DNA from: Stomorhina lunata
Taxonomy: Eukaryota > Arthropoda > Insecta > Diptera > Rhiniidae
Assembly (NCBI GenBank): GCA_933228675.1
Contig: OW121741.1
Span: 54,417,186 to 54,481,185 of the forward strand
Direction of reading: 5' to 3'
Length of the DNA: 64,000 bases
Below, one piece after another: positions 10,646 through 20,564 of this stretch. The notes under the pieces were generated by a model, which saw only the letters and a program-made list of their open reading frames with translations, had not been told where the DNA came from and searched no databases. The position numbers and the translations under genes are program-made. Position 1 is the first letter of the stretch. Each line of letters begins with the position of its first letter.

Positions 10646-11103
10646 TTTTTAGTGACTGAAAATAACGGGTACTTTTAAATTTTTAAATCAAAAAAGCAAG
10701 CATTAAAATTTATCTGTTCTGAAATTCAATAACACAGTTTGGATTCGTTTGACCTAAATTTTAATTTTGTCGTAAGCCTTTTATTTTTTGATTTTATTTT
10801 TTTTATTAGAAATAACAGTTATTTTGTGACTTTTATTATTTAAGGCAAAAATAACAGTTATTTTTGCTTTATATTTTATCGCTCAAATTATACCGGGTAT
10901 TTTTGAATTATATTTTTTTGCTCAATTCATACTGAGTATGTTTGATTTGTATTATATCGCTCAAAGTATACCGGGTATTTTTAATTTATATTTTATTGTT
11001 CAATTCATACCGGGTGTTTCTGATCTATATTATATCGCTCAAATTATACCGGGTAAGTTTGATTTTTATTATATTATAATATTTTGATATAATATAATAT
11101 ATA
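10646..11103 (+). repeat. Left half of a tandem-repeat element (split by the errantivirus)
   Basis: It begins AGTGACTGAAAATAACGGG, runs through AAAATAACAGTTATTTT blocks and then about five units of roughly 40-55 bp with ATATCGCTCAAA, ATACCGGGTATTTT and GATTTATATT. A second member of the family lies in the opposite orientation at 26145-29690. The element continues on the far side of the LTR element at 15373. The terminal AGTGACTG/GGGACTG and the AATAACGG blocks resemble the CAGGGACTG hAT MITE at 23975-25209, so it is probably a hAT-type MITE. Confidence 0.6.
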
Positions 11104-11834
11104 AGTCAATAAAATTTTTTTTATTAATGTAAAAACTTTTATTTTTTAGTGAAATAAAAACTTCTTTACTTTTTATTTTTTAAGTTTTATTATTATTATT
11201 ATTTTTGGGGAAGACTATGTCTTCTTAGTCCTTTATTAAATTTTATTATTATTTTTCAGGGGAAGACTATGTCTTCTTAGTCCCACTGTTACTTTACTAC
11301 ATTATTTTTATTTTTCAGGGGAAGACTATGTCTTCTTAGTCCCACACTTACTTTACTACTTCGTTTATTAAAAAATATTACAATTATATTATTTCCCTGA
11401 GCGTTAATCAAGACACCAGCCACTTGAATTTGTAGACACTGTGTCAGCAAAACAAAGGGGCTGCTCGTGTTGATATCGGAACCATAAGAAAGGTTCCTTT
11501 TTGTTGGCAACAGCCATAAAATTAGTTAAGTTATTGTACAATCTGGCAACGCCAGTAAATTTTGAATTCAACAGTTCTTGTGTATTCCTATTTCTTAGTT
11601 TTAGTTTTTATTTTACCGTGATTGAATAAACACATCTTTTGTTAAATTAAATACAAATTGTTTATTTAAATATTTACTTATGATCTAAGCAAGATCATAA
11701 CACTTTTCCTTTCTTGAAAGAATTTTACGATCGGTGTCAAATTTGCAGACGTTGGTCAGCAAATTAAGGTAGGAAAAAAAAAATAATAAAAAAAAATAAA
11801 GGTAAAAAGAAATAAAGTATTGTTGGTATTAACT
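11104..11834 (-). repeat. 3' LTR of the errantivirus
   Basis: 731 bp. It contains three copies of GGGGAAGACTATGTCTTCTT at about 11206, 11261 and 11318, each holding the small palindrome GAAGAC-TAT-GTCTTC and spaced about 57 bp. These may be regulatory sites. The polypurine tract adjoins the LTR at 11835-11845. Confidence 0.8.
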
Positions 11835-11845
11835 CCTCCCTTCTT
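11835..11845 (-). other. Polypurine tract of the errantivirus
   Basis: On the minus strand AAGAAGGGAGG directly precedes the LTR start AGTTAATACC. This is the primer site for plus-strand synthesis. Confidence 0.75.
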
Positions 11846-11866
11846 AATTTGATTGTCCCCAATCAT

Positions 11867-13283
11867 TTAGAAAAATGGAATATTGTTCAATCTAGGTTTG
11901 ACTGGAGCTTCAAGTCTACTCGGGTTTTGTGAATCAGGAATAGTTTGTAAACAAATTGGCTTTTGGATTGTGAGTTTGAAAAAAAAACTCAGACACGCAA
12001 TCAATATGAAAACTAGGGAAAGTATAGCGGATATTGGCCAACTTCCGATTTCTAGGTGTTTTTGAATAATTAAGAATGTTTCGGTATTGTTAATTTGAAG
12101 TTCTTTAAGAGCTTCAAGTGATAAGAGATTGATATGGCCAATTTCAAAAGGAGTTGGTTGTAGTAATGCGGGTATCACTTGAAGAGGAGAAGCCTCTATA
12201 TCACTGAAAGTTCTATTGTTAACTTTAACGGTGCTGTTATGAAATTTAATGAGAAAGGTTCCAGATAAAAATCGATATGCTTCATCTATGTAAATAGATC
12301 CATTATAACCATTTAGTAAAATCACGCCAGACTCAATTTCTTCAATTGGTGAGATGTGATGATTATTGCTCGTTACACAGGAAGAGTATTAATTGTTATG
12401 TCAATTATTTGATTTTCTTTGCAAATTATAATATCGTTATATTTTTCACATTTTTCTTTAATAGCATAAATTGTTTTTTTATTTTTTAAAATTTCTTGGA
12501 ATTCAAGTTTAATTACATATTTTTCCTTTTTTACTGATCTTAAAATTATATTTTCATACATTTCTCTTTTTGTTAATGGTATTTTGGCCATATAAAATAT
12601 TTTATTATTATTATACAACACTGATACTTTGGCAAATTGAAGTGCTTCATCTGTATTTACAAAAGGGATATGTTCTTCTTCGATTTTCTTCATTGCTAAT
12701 TCGATTTCCTTTTTATTTAGAATTAATGGGTTTACAATTCCAATTTTTGCCCATTCTATTCCATTTTCAATATTCATTAATTCTTCCTTAACTAATCTTA
12801 TTCTATTCTGTAAATTAATAACTATTTCGTTTTCTAAATAAACATTCTTTCTTACAAAATTTGACATTTTATTAATAATTTCGGTTAAGTTATTTATTCT
12901 TCTATTAAAAGCTTCATTTACATAAAATTGTTTATTATTGTTTTTATTCAATTCGTAAACGTTATTTGTTGTCATCTCAAAGTCACCATGATCCGGAGAT
13001 CCTGCTATGTATTTCCAAATTGTTCCCAAAGCGTTATAGCTCTTTTATTTCTTGTGATGGGTGTTAGATTTTCTAGGATATTATTAATTTGGGCAAGTCC
13101 ATGATTGAGGATACAGTATAGGTTATGGTTATTTGGGATGTTTTGCTGGATAAAGGTATGGGTGTTGGCCATAGATGTTGCGTATTGTTCCAGATCTATT
13201 GGATGAATAATAGTGAAGGTTCCCTGCTGAATTTTTGCTATGCCTTTATTAATGGTGACAGCATAGGAAGGCGTGTAGTCCAT
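11867..13283 (-). pseudogene. env: Errantivirus envelope gene, frameshifted
   Basis: Three open stretches on the minus strand, in order 13283-13005, 13029-12373 and 12325-11867, cover an insect-retrovirus envelope. The first ends with a basic furin-type site (RNKR at about residue 80) followed at once by the conserved start of the transmembrane subunit. The second has the IWKYIAGSPDHGDFE-type block of this family and a long helical, Lys/Asn-rich region. The third has a strongly hydrophobic segment (ISAILSLVFILIACLSFFF), the probable membrane anchor, and a short cytoplasmic tail. Frame changes near 13010-13029 and 12325-12373 mean no full protein can be made. Downstream are the polypurine tract and the 3' LTR, the normal place for env. 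Confidence 0.8.
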
Positions 13284-13383
13284 GATTTGGATTTCCGTCA
13301 GTACATAGGATAAAAATAATCTGCTATTGCTGTAAGTACTAAGTTTCCTTCAGTTGAATAGATGTCAATGTGAATAATCTCTC

Positions 13384-14600
13384 TCAAGGATTTTTTGGTG
13401 TAGGCTGAAATTGCGGTTTGCTAGGTCGACGATCATATTTTTGTTCTTTACAAGTTTGACAATTTTTCACTATCCTTTTGGTTTTTTCCATCATTTTGGG
13501 AAAATAGTACTTCTGTATTACCTGATTTTTGTTTTCGTTAGCATTTCTATGAGCTCTTCGGTGTTCTTCAATCAATACTTCTTCTTGCTCTGTATCATTT
13601 ACAATTTCCTCCACTTGTGACTGAGTGAATCTTACTTTGATGTTTTTAAAATGTGCGGAATAGAATTCTTGTATTACCCCCATAATTTCTTCGGTTGTAA
13701 ATAAACCGTTGATTACGCTGGGGTTAAGATATTTTTCAAAAACTGATATTAAGGTGTGTTTGCAATAAAAAGGTTTTTTAATAATGTGCCTATGGTAAGT
13801 TGGAAATGGAATTTCGAATTTGTAATTGTCTTTGTTGCTTACCAAAATATGCAGTTGGTTCTTAAAGGCATTAATAGGACATTCTATTGTGGGTATCATA
13901 TTATCCGAGGAACTTTCGTCACTATGTTGTGTTGCTGTCATTGAATTTATCTGTGGTGGTCTAGATAATGAATCTGCAACTACGTTTGCTCTGACTGGCT
14001 GATATTTAAGTTAATAGTTATACTCTTAGATGGATTTCCATCTTTTTATCTTGCTATTTGTATTCTTACTGCTAAGGGCATACGTCAAAGGTTGATGGTC
14101 CGTATAAATGTTTACTTTTCTGGAACCGTACAGGTAATTTCTCAACGAATTGAGGTCCCAAATTATCGCTAGTATTTCTTTTTCGTTGGTAGCGCAATTT
14201 TCCTCAGTTTTGCTGAGCGTTCTTGAAAGAAAGGTAATGGGTTTTCTGTTTTGAGAGAGTACTGCGCCTATAGCATGATCAGAGGCATCTGTTGTCAGAT
14301 CGAAGCTTTTTTCAAAATTAGGCTGCGATAACATGACATCGCCGGAGATAAGAGAATTTTTCAATTTCTGGAATGCGTTTAAAGCATTTTGTTCTAAAGA
14401 AATTTTAAAATTTTTGGATGCGTTTTTCGAAATGCGTCCTTCCTCCCCTCTTAAAAATGATGTCAGGGGTTTGGCAAGCTTCGCATAATCTTTGATGAAG
14501 CGACGATAGTAACCTGACATGCCTTGAAAACTTCTCAGGTCTTTTAGGGTTTTCGGTGGTGGTATATTGGCTATTGCTTCTATTTTATTCTGGTTGGCTC
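13384..14600 (-). pseudogene. pol: Errantivirus pol remnant: RT thumb, RNase H, integrase zinc finger
   Basis: On the minus strand, about 14590-14026 gives the end of RT (PPPKTLKDLRSFQGMSGYYRR) and then RNase H (LTTDASDHAIGAVLSQ, ENCATNEKEILAI and YTDHQPLTYAL, with catalytic acidic residues in DASD and TDH). A frame change near 14020 is followed by the end-of-RNase-H signature NVVADSLSRPP at about 13960, then a linker and the HHCC integrase finger (HRRAH then NCQTC, 13941-13384). The integrase core is absent: the next sequence is the start of env. The RT palm and protease upstream are deleted too. Confidence 0.85.
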
Positions 14601-15239
14601 TAATTCTTTTTTTATTACAAGGGTGGTTTTCTGTTGCTTATGAAATAACTTAAGAATAGCTTACAATATAATGACTTACAATATAAGAAGAAGATTCATC
14701 ATGTTGATTGGTTGTAGTTAAAGATGTCTATGTAGTTGAATGTCTTCTACGGTGCAGCTTTTATTGGCAAAGATAAAGCTGTTGTTGAATATTTTTTTCC
14801 TCCAAAGTCTTATTTTTATTTAAGTAGTGTTTTATTTAAGTTAATGTTTTTTTAAGTTAAGTTAAGTTAATGTTTTTTTTTACTTCTTTACTTTAAACTT
14901 TAAATAATTTTGATTTTTATTTGCAATATTTCTTTAAAAAATTAATGTGAAAAATTCTTTTGGCTAAAGTTCATTGCTTTAAAGTTCTGTCTTTTTTATT
15001 TGCTATAGTTTTTCTTTTATATTTGTAATATTATTTTTGGTTAATTATACTATTTTATTTGTTAACTGTTTTTTATTTTTTTTATATTGTAAACTTATTA
15101 AACTATACCGTCCCGATTACCCGAATTTTATTCCTTTCGCACTCCTACTAAGGATTCACTTATGACACTTTATACAGACGGACACTTACAGGCTTAATTA
15201 TTTTTGCTTTTGTTTTCCTTTAGTACATTATTTTTGTAA
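14601..15239. other. Errantivirus leader region, gag absent
   Basis: The AT-rich stretch between the truncated RT and the primer-binding site holds no Gag or protease coding that I can recognise. Gag has been deleted or has decayed beyond recognition. Confidence 0.5.
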
Positions 15240-15255
15240 CGGTTGCTCGGGCGCC
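15240..15255 (-). other. Primer-binding site of the errantivirus
   Basis: Immediately inside the right LTR the minus strand reads (T)GGCGCCCGAGCAACCG. TGGCGCCC is the start of lysine-tRNA-type primer-binding sites in many retroelements. The exact tRNA is not determined. Confidence 0.65.
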
Positions 15256-15372
15256 AGTCAATAAAAATTTTTTTATTAATGTAAAAACTTTTATTTTTTA
15301 TCAAAATAAAAACTTCTTTAAATAAAAACTTTATTTTTGGTAAAAAGAAATAAAGTATTGTTGGTATTAACT
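15256..15372 (-). repeat. 5' LTR of the errantivirus, internally deleted
   Basis: 117 bp. Both tips match the 731-bp partner (AGTCAATAAAA... and ...TTGGTATTAACT), but the middle, including the three GAAGACTATGTCTTC repeats, is missing. The promoter region is therefore likely lost. Confidence 0.8.
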
Positions 15373-15866
15373 TATATAAGCAATGACTGCTTTTATTTTG
15401 TGATTTAAATTTTTTAAGCAATTTCAGAGCGATATCTTTTAAAATTGATTTTTTAGAGCAGGAATTTGATTTTTTTATATAAAAATCGGAAATTTTGAAA
15501 ATTTTAAATAAAAATAGGAAAGCTTAAAAATTTCCCATCAAAAAGGGAAATTTGGAAAATTTCCCATAAAAATGGGAAACTTTGAAAATTTCCCGTCAAA
15601 ATGGTAAATTCTGAAAATTTCCCATAAAAGAAAAATTTTGAAAATTTCCCATAAAAGTGGGAAATATTGAAAATCTTGTAAATTTCCCATTAAAATGGGA
15701 AAATTTTAAAATTTCCCATAAAAATAAGAAATTTTGAAAATTTCCTTTCTTTAAAAATAGGAAATTTTCAAAATTTTCCATATTTATGAAAAATTTTTAA
15801 AATTTTCCATTTTTACGGAAAATTTTCAAAATTTTCCATTTTTACGGAAAATTTTCAAAATTGCCC
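15373..15866 (+). repeat. Right half of the tandem-repeat element, with GGGAAATTT minisatellite
   Basis: After the TATA duplication the host element resumes. 15377-15540 is the reverse complement of about 26150-26335 (shared GAGCGATATCTTTTAAAAT and GAGCAGGAATTTGATTTTT). From about 15470 to 15866 it becomes a minisatellite of roughly 30-35 bp units built on GGAAATTTTGAAAATTTCCC, itself a near-palindrome. The short open stretches across it are not genes. Confidence 0.7.
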
Positions 15867-16005
15867 ATGTTTATGTTATATCAGCTACTCGATTTCTTAC
15901 GATTTAATCTTTATTCTTTTCTTTATTTTGATCCAGGCTAAGGTTATTGTTGAATCACTCTAAGCAAATGTTGAATGTTGTCTATTAATTGTGTTTGATA
16001 TTTTG

Positions 16006-16336
16006 CTAAGAAGTTTTCTTAGAAGATGTCAAAGCTTTTCTGTTTTTAATTGAATTGACTTTTGTCTTAGCAGCTGCAAGCAGTACTGATTCAATTACTT
16101 TCATGTTGACTACCGCTGCATATGCTTTTTCAGATGCGTCCGCAAACCCATGTAGTTCTAATTTTGAACTCATGTTTAGCTGCAACCACCTTGGTACTCG
16201 AATTTCTTGAATACTAGGCAGCTTTATTGTAAATTGCTGCCAATCCTTTTTCAGATCCTCTGGTACCACGTCATCCCATGTAGACTGCAATAGCCACAGC
16301 TTTTGTATGAAAAGTTTTGCAACTATAGTTATCGGT
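16006..16336 (-). pseudogene. BEL/Pao A17 domain fragment (first duplicate)
   Basis: Open stretch with PITIVAKLFIQKLWLLQ, then LPSIQEIRVPRWLQL and LELHGFADASEKAYAAVV. This is the conserved Peptidase_A17/RNase H start of Pao-type Pol, where FADASE carries an RNase H acidic residue. Its first residues (before PIT) derive from the inserted element, because the BEL frame is interrupted exactly there. Its other half (LGWLSPIT) is found at about 18431-18450 on the far side of the insertion. After VNSIKN the reading becomes unrelated. Confidence 0.8.
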
Positions 16337-17123
16337 ACGGTGACCATACGTACTCTATTATAGAGTACAGTACTGTATTTGAGAGCTCTGTTCTATATAA
16401 ATTATTATTTAGGAAAAAGTATAAAAAAGTTCTGTATTTTTTTTTACCGTTCTGTTATTTGCATGTCTCAAAATTAAAAAAATAAGAAGCTTTTTACTAT
16501 TCTATTTCCCACAACAATGGAAAAAATGCCAAAAATATTATCCAAAATGGTCGTATTAAAGGCTTATTGACTACAAGTTATGTGAACTTTGACAAATCTA
16601 AAGCAGTCCAATTTTATATAGACTGATCTTAATACTTTAACCAATGGGATAATGCTGATCAAGAAGTTTTAGTATGAAAATGGGTTCCTTTACTTGAAAA
16701 TCCTTAATTGATGAGGTTGAATCCAGTTGTGTTTACATTATGGACAAGAGAAACGAGCTAAATATAAATGACACCGAATTATTTAAAAGTTACACCTCTT
16801 CAGAACAACTGAAAAAATTAAATAAGGACAAAAAACTGTTTAAGAACGTTGGGTAGAAATTAAAAGAAAGAGATATAAGCTTTTACAAAAATTTTGAAAG
16901 TTGTCGAATTTGATTTATGTTTACCTATTTCAAATGCTTCAATTTTGTTGTATTGAATTTAAACAATATTTAAAAGAATATGAAGCCATGATAAAACAAA
17001 TTTACTCCTTAGAAAAATGCTAAGATTAGTTATTTTATTAAAATATCAACTTACATGTATTCTTAAATGTTTGCTTAGTAGTCTTAATATGAGTACAAAT
17101 TAATATCAGAAGTTATATTGATG

Positions 17124-18266
17124 TAGAGTTTGCAAAAAACCGTGAAAATGAGAAAATGCGGTTTCGGTTTTAAAACACTAAAAACCGTCCGGTTCGGTTC
17201 GGTTTTCGTTTTTTTTTTTTTAAATAAATCTATTTTGATTTAAATTTGTAGTAAAATTTAGATAATTTTATTAAAACAAAGTAAAGGTATATTTATTAAA
17301 GCTCATATTTATAATTTAATACTAAAATTCAGGAAATTAATTCACGTTTTCTAAATATGAGAGATTTCTTAAATGAGTCTTGTGTCTTTTAGAGAAATTG
17401 CAGAGCCACTTTAGCTTGTATAATATTTGTATCGGAGTGACAAATTGCTTCAACAGTCATTTTTACGAACAGCAACGAATCTTTAAAAGCATTTACAATT
17501 TAAAAGTCGATAGAAGCAAATCTAAGGTCGACAGCTTTTCTAAACTTTCATGAATACTTTCTTTTAGAAGCAGAAAACTAAGAGTAAACTTAATTCACGA
17601 TTATGATGCTTTTTAATGCTTGTTTGTAATATATTATTACGAACTACGAATTATTGAAATACCGAACAGTTTTTTTTTCAAATTTATGTTTACAATCGAT
17701 TTTAAATGATTCAAAGTTTCATCGTTGCCATTTTCAAAATTGTCTTCGCTTTTGTCGGTTTGAAATTCATCCCCATCTGGATTTATAAAAAATTTTTCGT
17801 AAAAAACATCAGTGACTGCAAGATGAATTCCGTGTGCCAACCATTACTCAAGCAGTGTTTAATTTTCAGATCCAAAATTGATTTTGACTACTGCTTCTAG
17901 TACATGTACTAGTACATGCTACGATGTTTGTATCAAGTGAAATATTAAACTCCATTAGCTTTTGTCTAATGTATTCTTGCGTTTGCTTGGAATTACACGT
18001 TCCAAAAATACGGCTGAGTACCAGGTTATAAAATATATACCGCCACAAACTTGTCCATTCGTCCATTGTAAGGCACCTTTTGTTTTTTTTTTCATTCTTC
18101 TGCTTCATTTCATAGAGAAATTACGTGCAAATTTATAATGTTTTTTCTGAATAATACCAACAAGAAATTATGAAAAATAAATAGCTAAACCCGCGATTTT
18201 TACAAGGGTTTCGGTTTTGAGTCCATAAAAACCGAGGTTTCGGTTAAAACCGAACTGCAAACCCTA
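17124..18266 (-). mobile_element. hAT DNA transposon, truncated
   Basis: The tips are TAGAGTTTGCAAAAAACCG at 17124 and, inverted, TAGGGTTTGCAGTTCGG at 18266. The 8-bp target duplication TATTGATG is exact (17116-17123 and 18267-18274). Subterminal ACCG/CGGTTT repeats (CGGTTCGGTTCGGTTTTCG; GGTTTCGGTTTTGAG) flank both ends. At 1143 bp it has lost most of the transposase gene. Confidence 0.9.
17637..18108 (-). pseudogene. hAT transposase fragment
   Basis: Two adjoining minus-strand stretches. 18108-17866 has TMDEWTSLWRY (first catalytic Asp of the RNase H-like fold) and FNISLDTNIVACTS, the block that precedes the second catalytic Asp; the usual TDG is not readable and the frame degrades there. 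17840-17637 continues with AHGIHLAVTDVFY, matching the CxAHxIxLAVxDVLY motif after the second Asp. The insertion domain and the C-terminal dimerisation region are missing. The closest type is the insect ZBED-like hAT group. Confidence 0.8.
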
Positions 18267-18430
18267 TATTGATGTAATGAACTCAAAAACTATGTTTAAA
18301 TAAATTTGTTGTTTTTTTGATATACGTGTGTGTTTACCTAAAAATATTGCAAATCCATAAACAAAAATTTTTTGGAAGTGTGCTTGATATTTTACTATTA
18401 ATAAAAGATATATTTTTGTTCTGTATTTTG

Positions 18431-19250
18431 GTTATCGGTGATAACCATCCTAATGGATAGAAATATCAGCAAGAGCTCGTCTTTTGGTTAATTCAGCATC
18501 AGTAGAAAAACTAATATTAAATTTGAAGCTGTCCGTGAAAGAATCCCATTGTAAGCCCAATGTTTTAACTGATTCATTATCTTTTATCTGTATTATTTCA
18601 GTTTTTGTAGAGTTGCACACCTCTGCTGTAATTCTGTCATTATTGGATAACCACTTTCTTAAATTAAAATTGTAAGTTCCCAGGTGATTTTGAATACATT
18701 GTTGAATATATTTGCATTGAATGATTGAGTCAGCTCCAGTCATAAAATCTATCTGCAAAGAAAAATAAAGATCTTACAGCGAGGAATGGAGCTGAAGCAG
18801 TGCCGTAAGTAACTGTTGCTAACTTATATTCCTCTATCGGCTCGCTTTTATTTCTACGCCATTAAATGTGTTGATATACTTGATCATTTTAAGACATCTT
18901 TACTTGTCGGTACATCTTTTCCACATCAGCCATCAAAACATACTCCCATGGCCTCCATTTTAAAAGTATATCAAAAATGTCTTTTTGTAGCCTTGGCCCA
19001 GTATAGAGAATATCATTCAGACTTTTTCCATTTGTTGTTTTTGCTGACGCGTCGAAAAAACTCTTAATTTTGTTGTTATGATGCTTTTCCTTACCACAGC
19101 CTGACGAGGAAGATAGTATTTTCCACTATTACCACATGCAACTTGCTTCATGTGGCCTAGCTGTATATATTCGTCCATAAATTGAACGTATTCTTCGATT
19201 AATTCTTGGTTTGTCTCTAATTTTCTCTCAAGAGATAAAAATCTAGCCAT
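18431..19250 (-). pseudogene. BEL/Pao reverse transcriptase remnant
   Basis: 19250-19017 gives the start of RT: ARFLSLERKLETNQELIEEY, GHMKQV and YYLPRQAVV, then TTKLRVF. 19016-18775 continues with decayed palm sequence in changing frames (RLQKDIFDILLKWRPWEYV-like reading). 18758-18450 gives the end of the palm and the connection: ADSIIQCKYIQQCI, YNFNLRKWLSN and KTLGLQWDSFTDSFKF. A frameshift near 18450 precedes the PLGWLSPIT block. The catalytic YVDD box is not readable in any one frame. The RT is non-functional. Confidence 0.8.
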
Positions 19251-19259
19251 AGCTTGCCT

Positions 19260-19896
19260 TTTTTTAATGGGAGATTTACAATTATGTTGTTGCTATCATC
19301 GATTTGAGTTGTTTCGCCATATATCCTTTCGCAAATTTTGTCTTCTTCATTTTCGTCGTTGGATTTTGTCTTCTTCTAGTTCCCAGAATCTTTCCAAATT
19401 CGTCACCGCTGCTAACACTTTTCCTTTGTTTGGCTTTGTTTTTCTGTTTATAGTACCAGACAATATCCAGCCAAAGATTGTAGATTGCGCCAAGATTCCA
19501 CCTTTTTTATGTAATCCTTATTCTATTATGTTGGTAATGGTATCCATACCAATTACCATATTTATTCAGTCAGATTTGTTGAGACTTGGGTCAGCCAATA
19601 CCATGTTAATCCACTCATCAATATCGAATTTAAATGAGGTTTTTGGTTGAGCCCCTGTTAATTGTGGCAATATAAGTGCATCTGCTTCCACAAAACGATC
19701 GCTTAAAAACCGTGGTTTTAAAATTAGCTTTGTTTTTGCACTTGATGCACCAAACCTTTACACCACCAAGCCCATAGATTTCCATCCTGTATTTAATTTT
19801 TGGCAGGCCCAATATTTGGGAAGCTTCTTCTGATAGGGTTGTAACCTGCGATTCGTGATCAATCAACGCTCTTAACGTTATGTATTCTCCACACAT
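19260..19896 (-). pseudogene. BEL/Pao aspartic protease and linker
   Basis: 19896-19630 starts MCGEYITLRALIDHESQ, followed by ILGLPKIKY: a DUF1758-type retroviral-like protease. The catalytic D-S/T-G reads D-H-E here (LIDHESQ in place of the usual LIDSGSQ/LLDPGSQ type), so activity is doubtful. The reading continues with stops through 19629-19260: DELNMVLADPSLNKSD, then GGILAQSTIFGWILSG, the usual block before RT. The same protease is repeated at 21575-21841. Confidence 0.75.
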
Positions 19897-19997
19897 TGAC
19901 TTTACCCTGACTTGAGCAGTAGCTAATAATACATTTTTAAGGAATCAGTATTCATTGAATTTGATACTTGATTATGAACTACTTTTGTTGTTTGCCC

Positions 19998-20564
19998 TCA
20001 ATCAATATGCACAAAAGAATGATGCATCTTACCACATTTTTCACATTTAGTTTTCTGGAAACATATTTTGTCCATCCCGTGATTTAGACAAACGTTGCAC
20101 ATCTTTGCTACTCGAACCCAAGCGTCTTTCTCTTTAACATTCAACGCCAAGAATTTTGTACAATCACGTACCTTGTGGCCGGGTTTCTTACAATAAAAAC
20201 AATCGCTGCTTTCCATTGACAGCATTGTTGCACGATTTTGATGTTGATATATTTTATTGTTTTTAATTGAATTGACTTTTGTCTTAGCAGCTGCAAGCAG
20301 TACTGATTCAATTACTTTCATGTTGACTACCGCTGCATATGCTTTTTCAGATGCGTCCGCAAACCCATGTAGTTCTAATTTTGAACTCATGTTTAGCTGC
20401 AACCACCTTGGTACTCGAATTTCTTGAATACTAGGCAGCTTTATTGTAAATTGCTGCCAATCCTTTTTCAGATCCTCTGGTACCACGTCATCCCATGTAG
20501 ACTGCAATAGCCACAGCTTTTGTATGAAAAGTTTTGCAACTATAGTTATCGGTACGGTGACCAT
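19998..20564 (-). pseudogene. Chimeric ORF: A17 domain fused in frame to Gag zinc knuckles
   Basis: The first 105 residues or so are the A17 segment (PITIVAKLFIQKLW ... FADASEKAYAAVV ... VNSIKN). They run without a stop into Gag zinc-knuckle sequence (CFYCKKPGHKVRDC; CNVCLNHGMDKIC; CEKCGKMHHSFVH). In BEL/Pao elements Gag precedes Pol, so this order is impossible for a normal gene. It was made by the tandem-duplication junction at about 20250-20255 (TATTTTATTG joined to TTTTTAATTG). The 188-residue open frame is an accident of the join, though it could be translated if transcribed. Confidence 0.8.

Larger units (their letters stand above)
11104..15372 (-). mobile_element. Errantivirus (gypsy group LTR retrotransposon with env), deleted
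   Basis: Two LTR-like sequences begin AGTCAATAAAA on + and end GGTATTAACT, so on the coding (minus) strand they start AGTTAATACC and end ATTGACT, the AGT...ACT pattern of insect errantiviruses. The host sequence TATA is duplicated on both sides (11100-11103 and 15373-15376). A primer-binding site and a polypurine tract are in the right places. Pol is partial, env is present but broken, and gag, protease, most of RT and the integrase core are missing. At 4.3 kb it is well short of the 7 kb usual for the group. It is inserted in the tandem-repeat element whose halves lie at 10646 and 15373. Confidence 0.85.
16337..18430. mobile_element. Unclassified 2.1-kb insertion in BEL/Pao pol, 9-bp duplication
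   Basis: The BEL coding sequence is cut between LGWLSPIT and its continuation, and the host sequence GTTATCGGT is present on both sides (16328-16336 and 18431-18439). The left tip begins ACGGTGACCATACG and the right tip ends GTTCTGTATTTTG; I see no convincing TIR. About 0.95 kb remain once the nested hAT (17124-18266) is removed. A coding-like stretch beginning MDKRNELNINDTELFKSY (from about 16741, +) is unrecognised. The left tip also occurs at about 41671-41735 in reverse orientation and again at 20553-21437. A 9-bp duplication fits Mutator-like elements, but the class is open. Confidence 0.6.

Noticed and set aside
15596..15781. Open frame with FQNFLFL/GNFQNF repeats
   Set aside because: It is the GGGAAATTT minisatellite read through, not a gene.
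15470..15866. Possible CRISPR-like array (regular short repeats)
   Set aside because: Units are imperfect, without unique spacers, and the context is an insect transposon. The same holds for the arrays at 10870-11060 and 24070-25170.
19267..19650. 127-codon plus-strand frame
   Set aside because: The minus strand here reads as the conserved GGILAQSTIFGWILSG linker of BEL/Pao, so the plus frame is its shadow.
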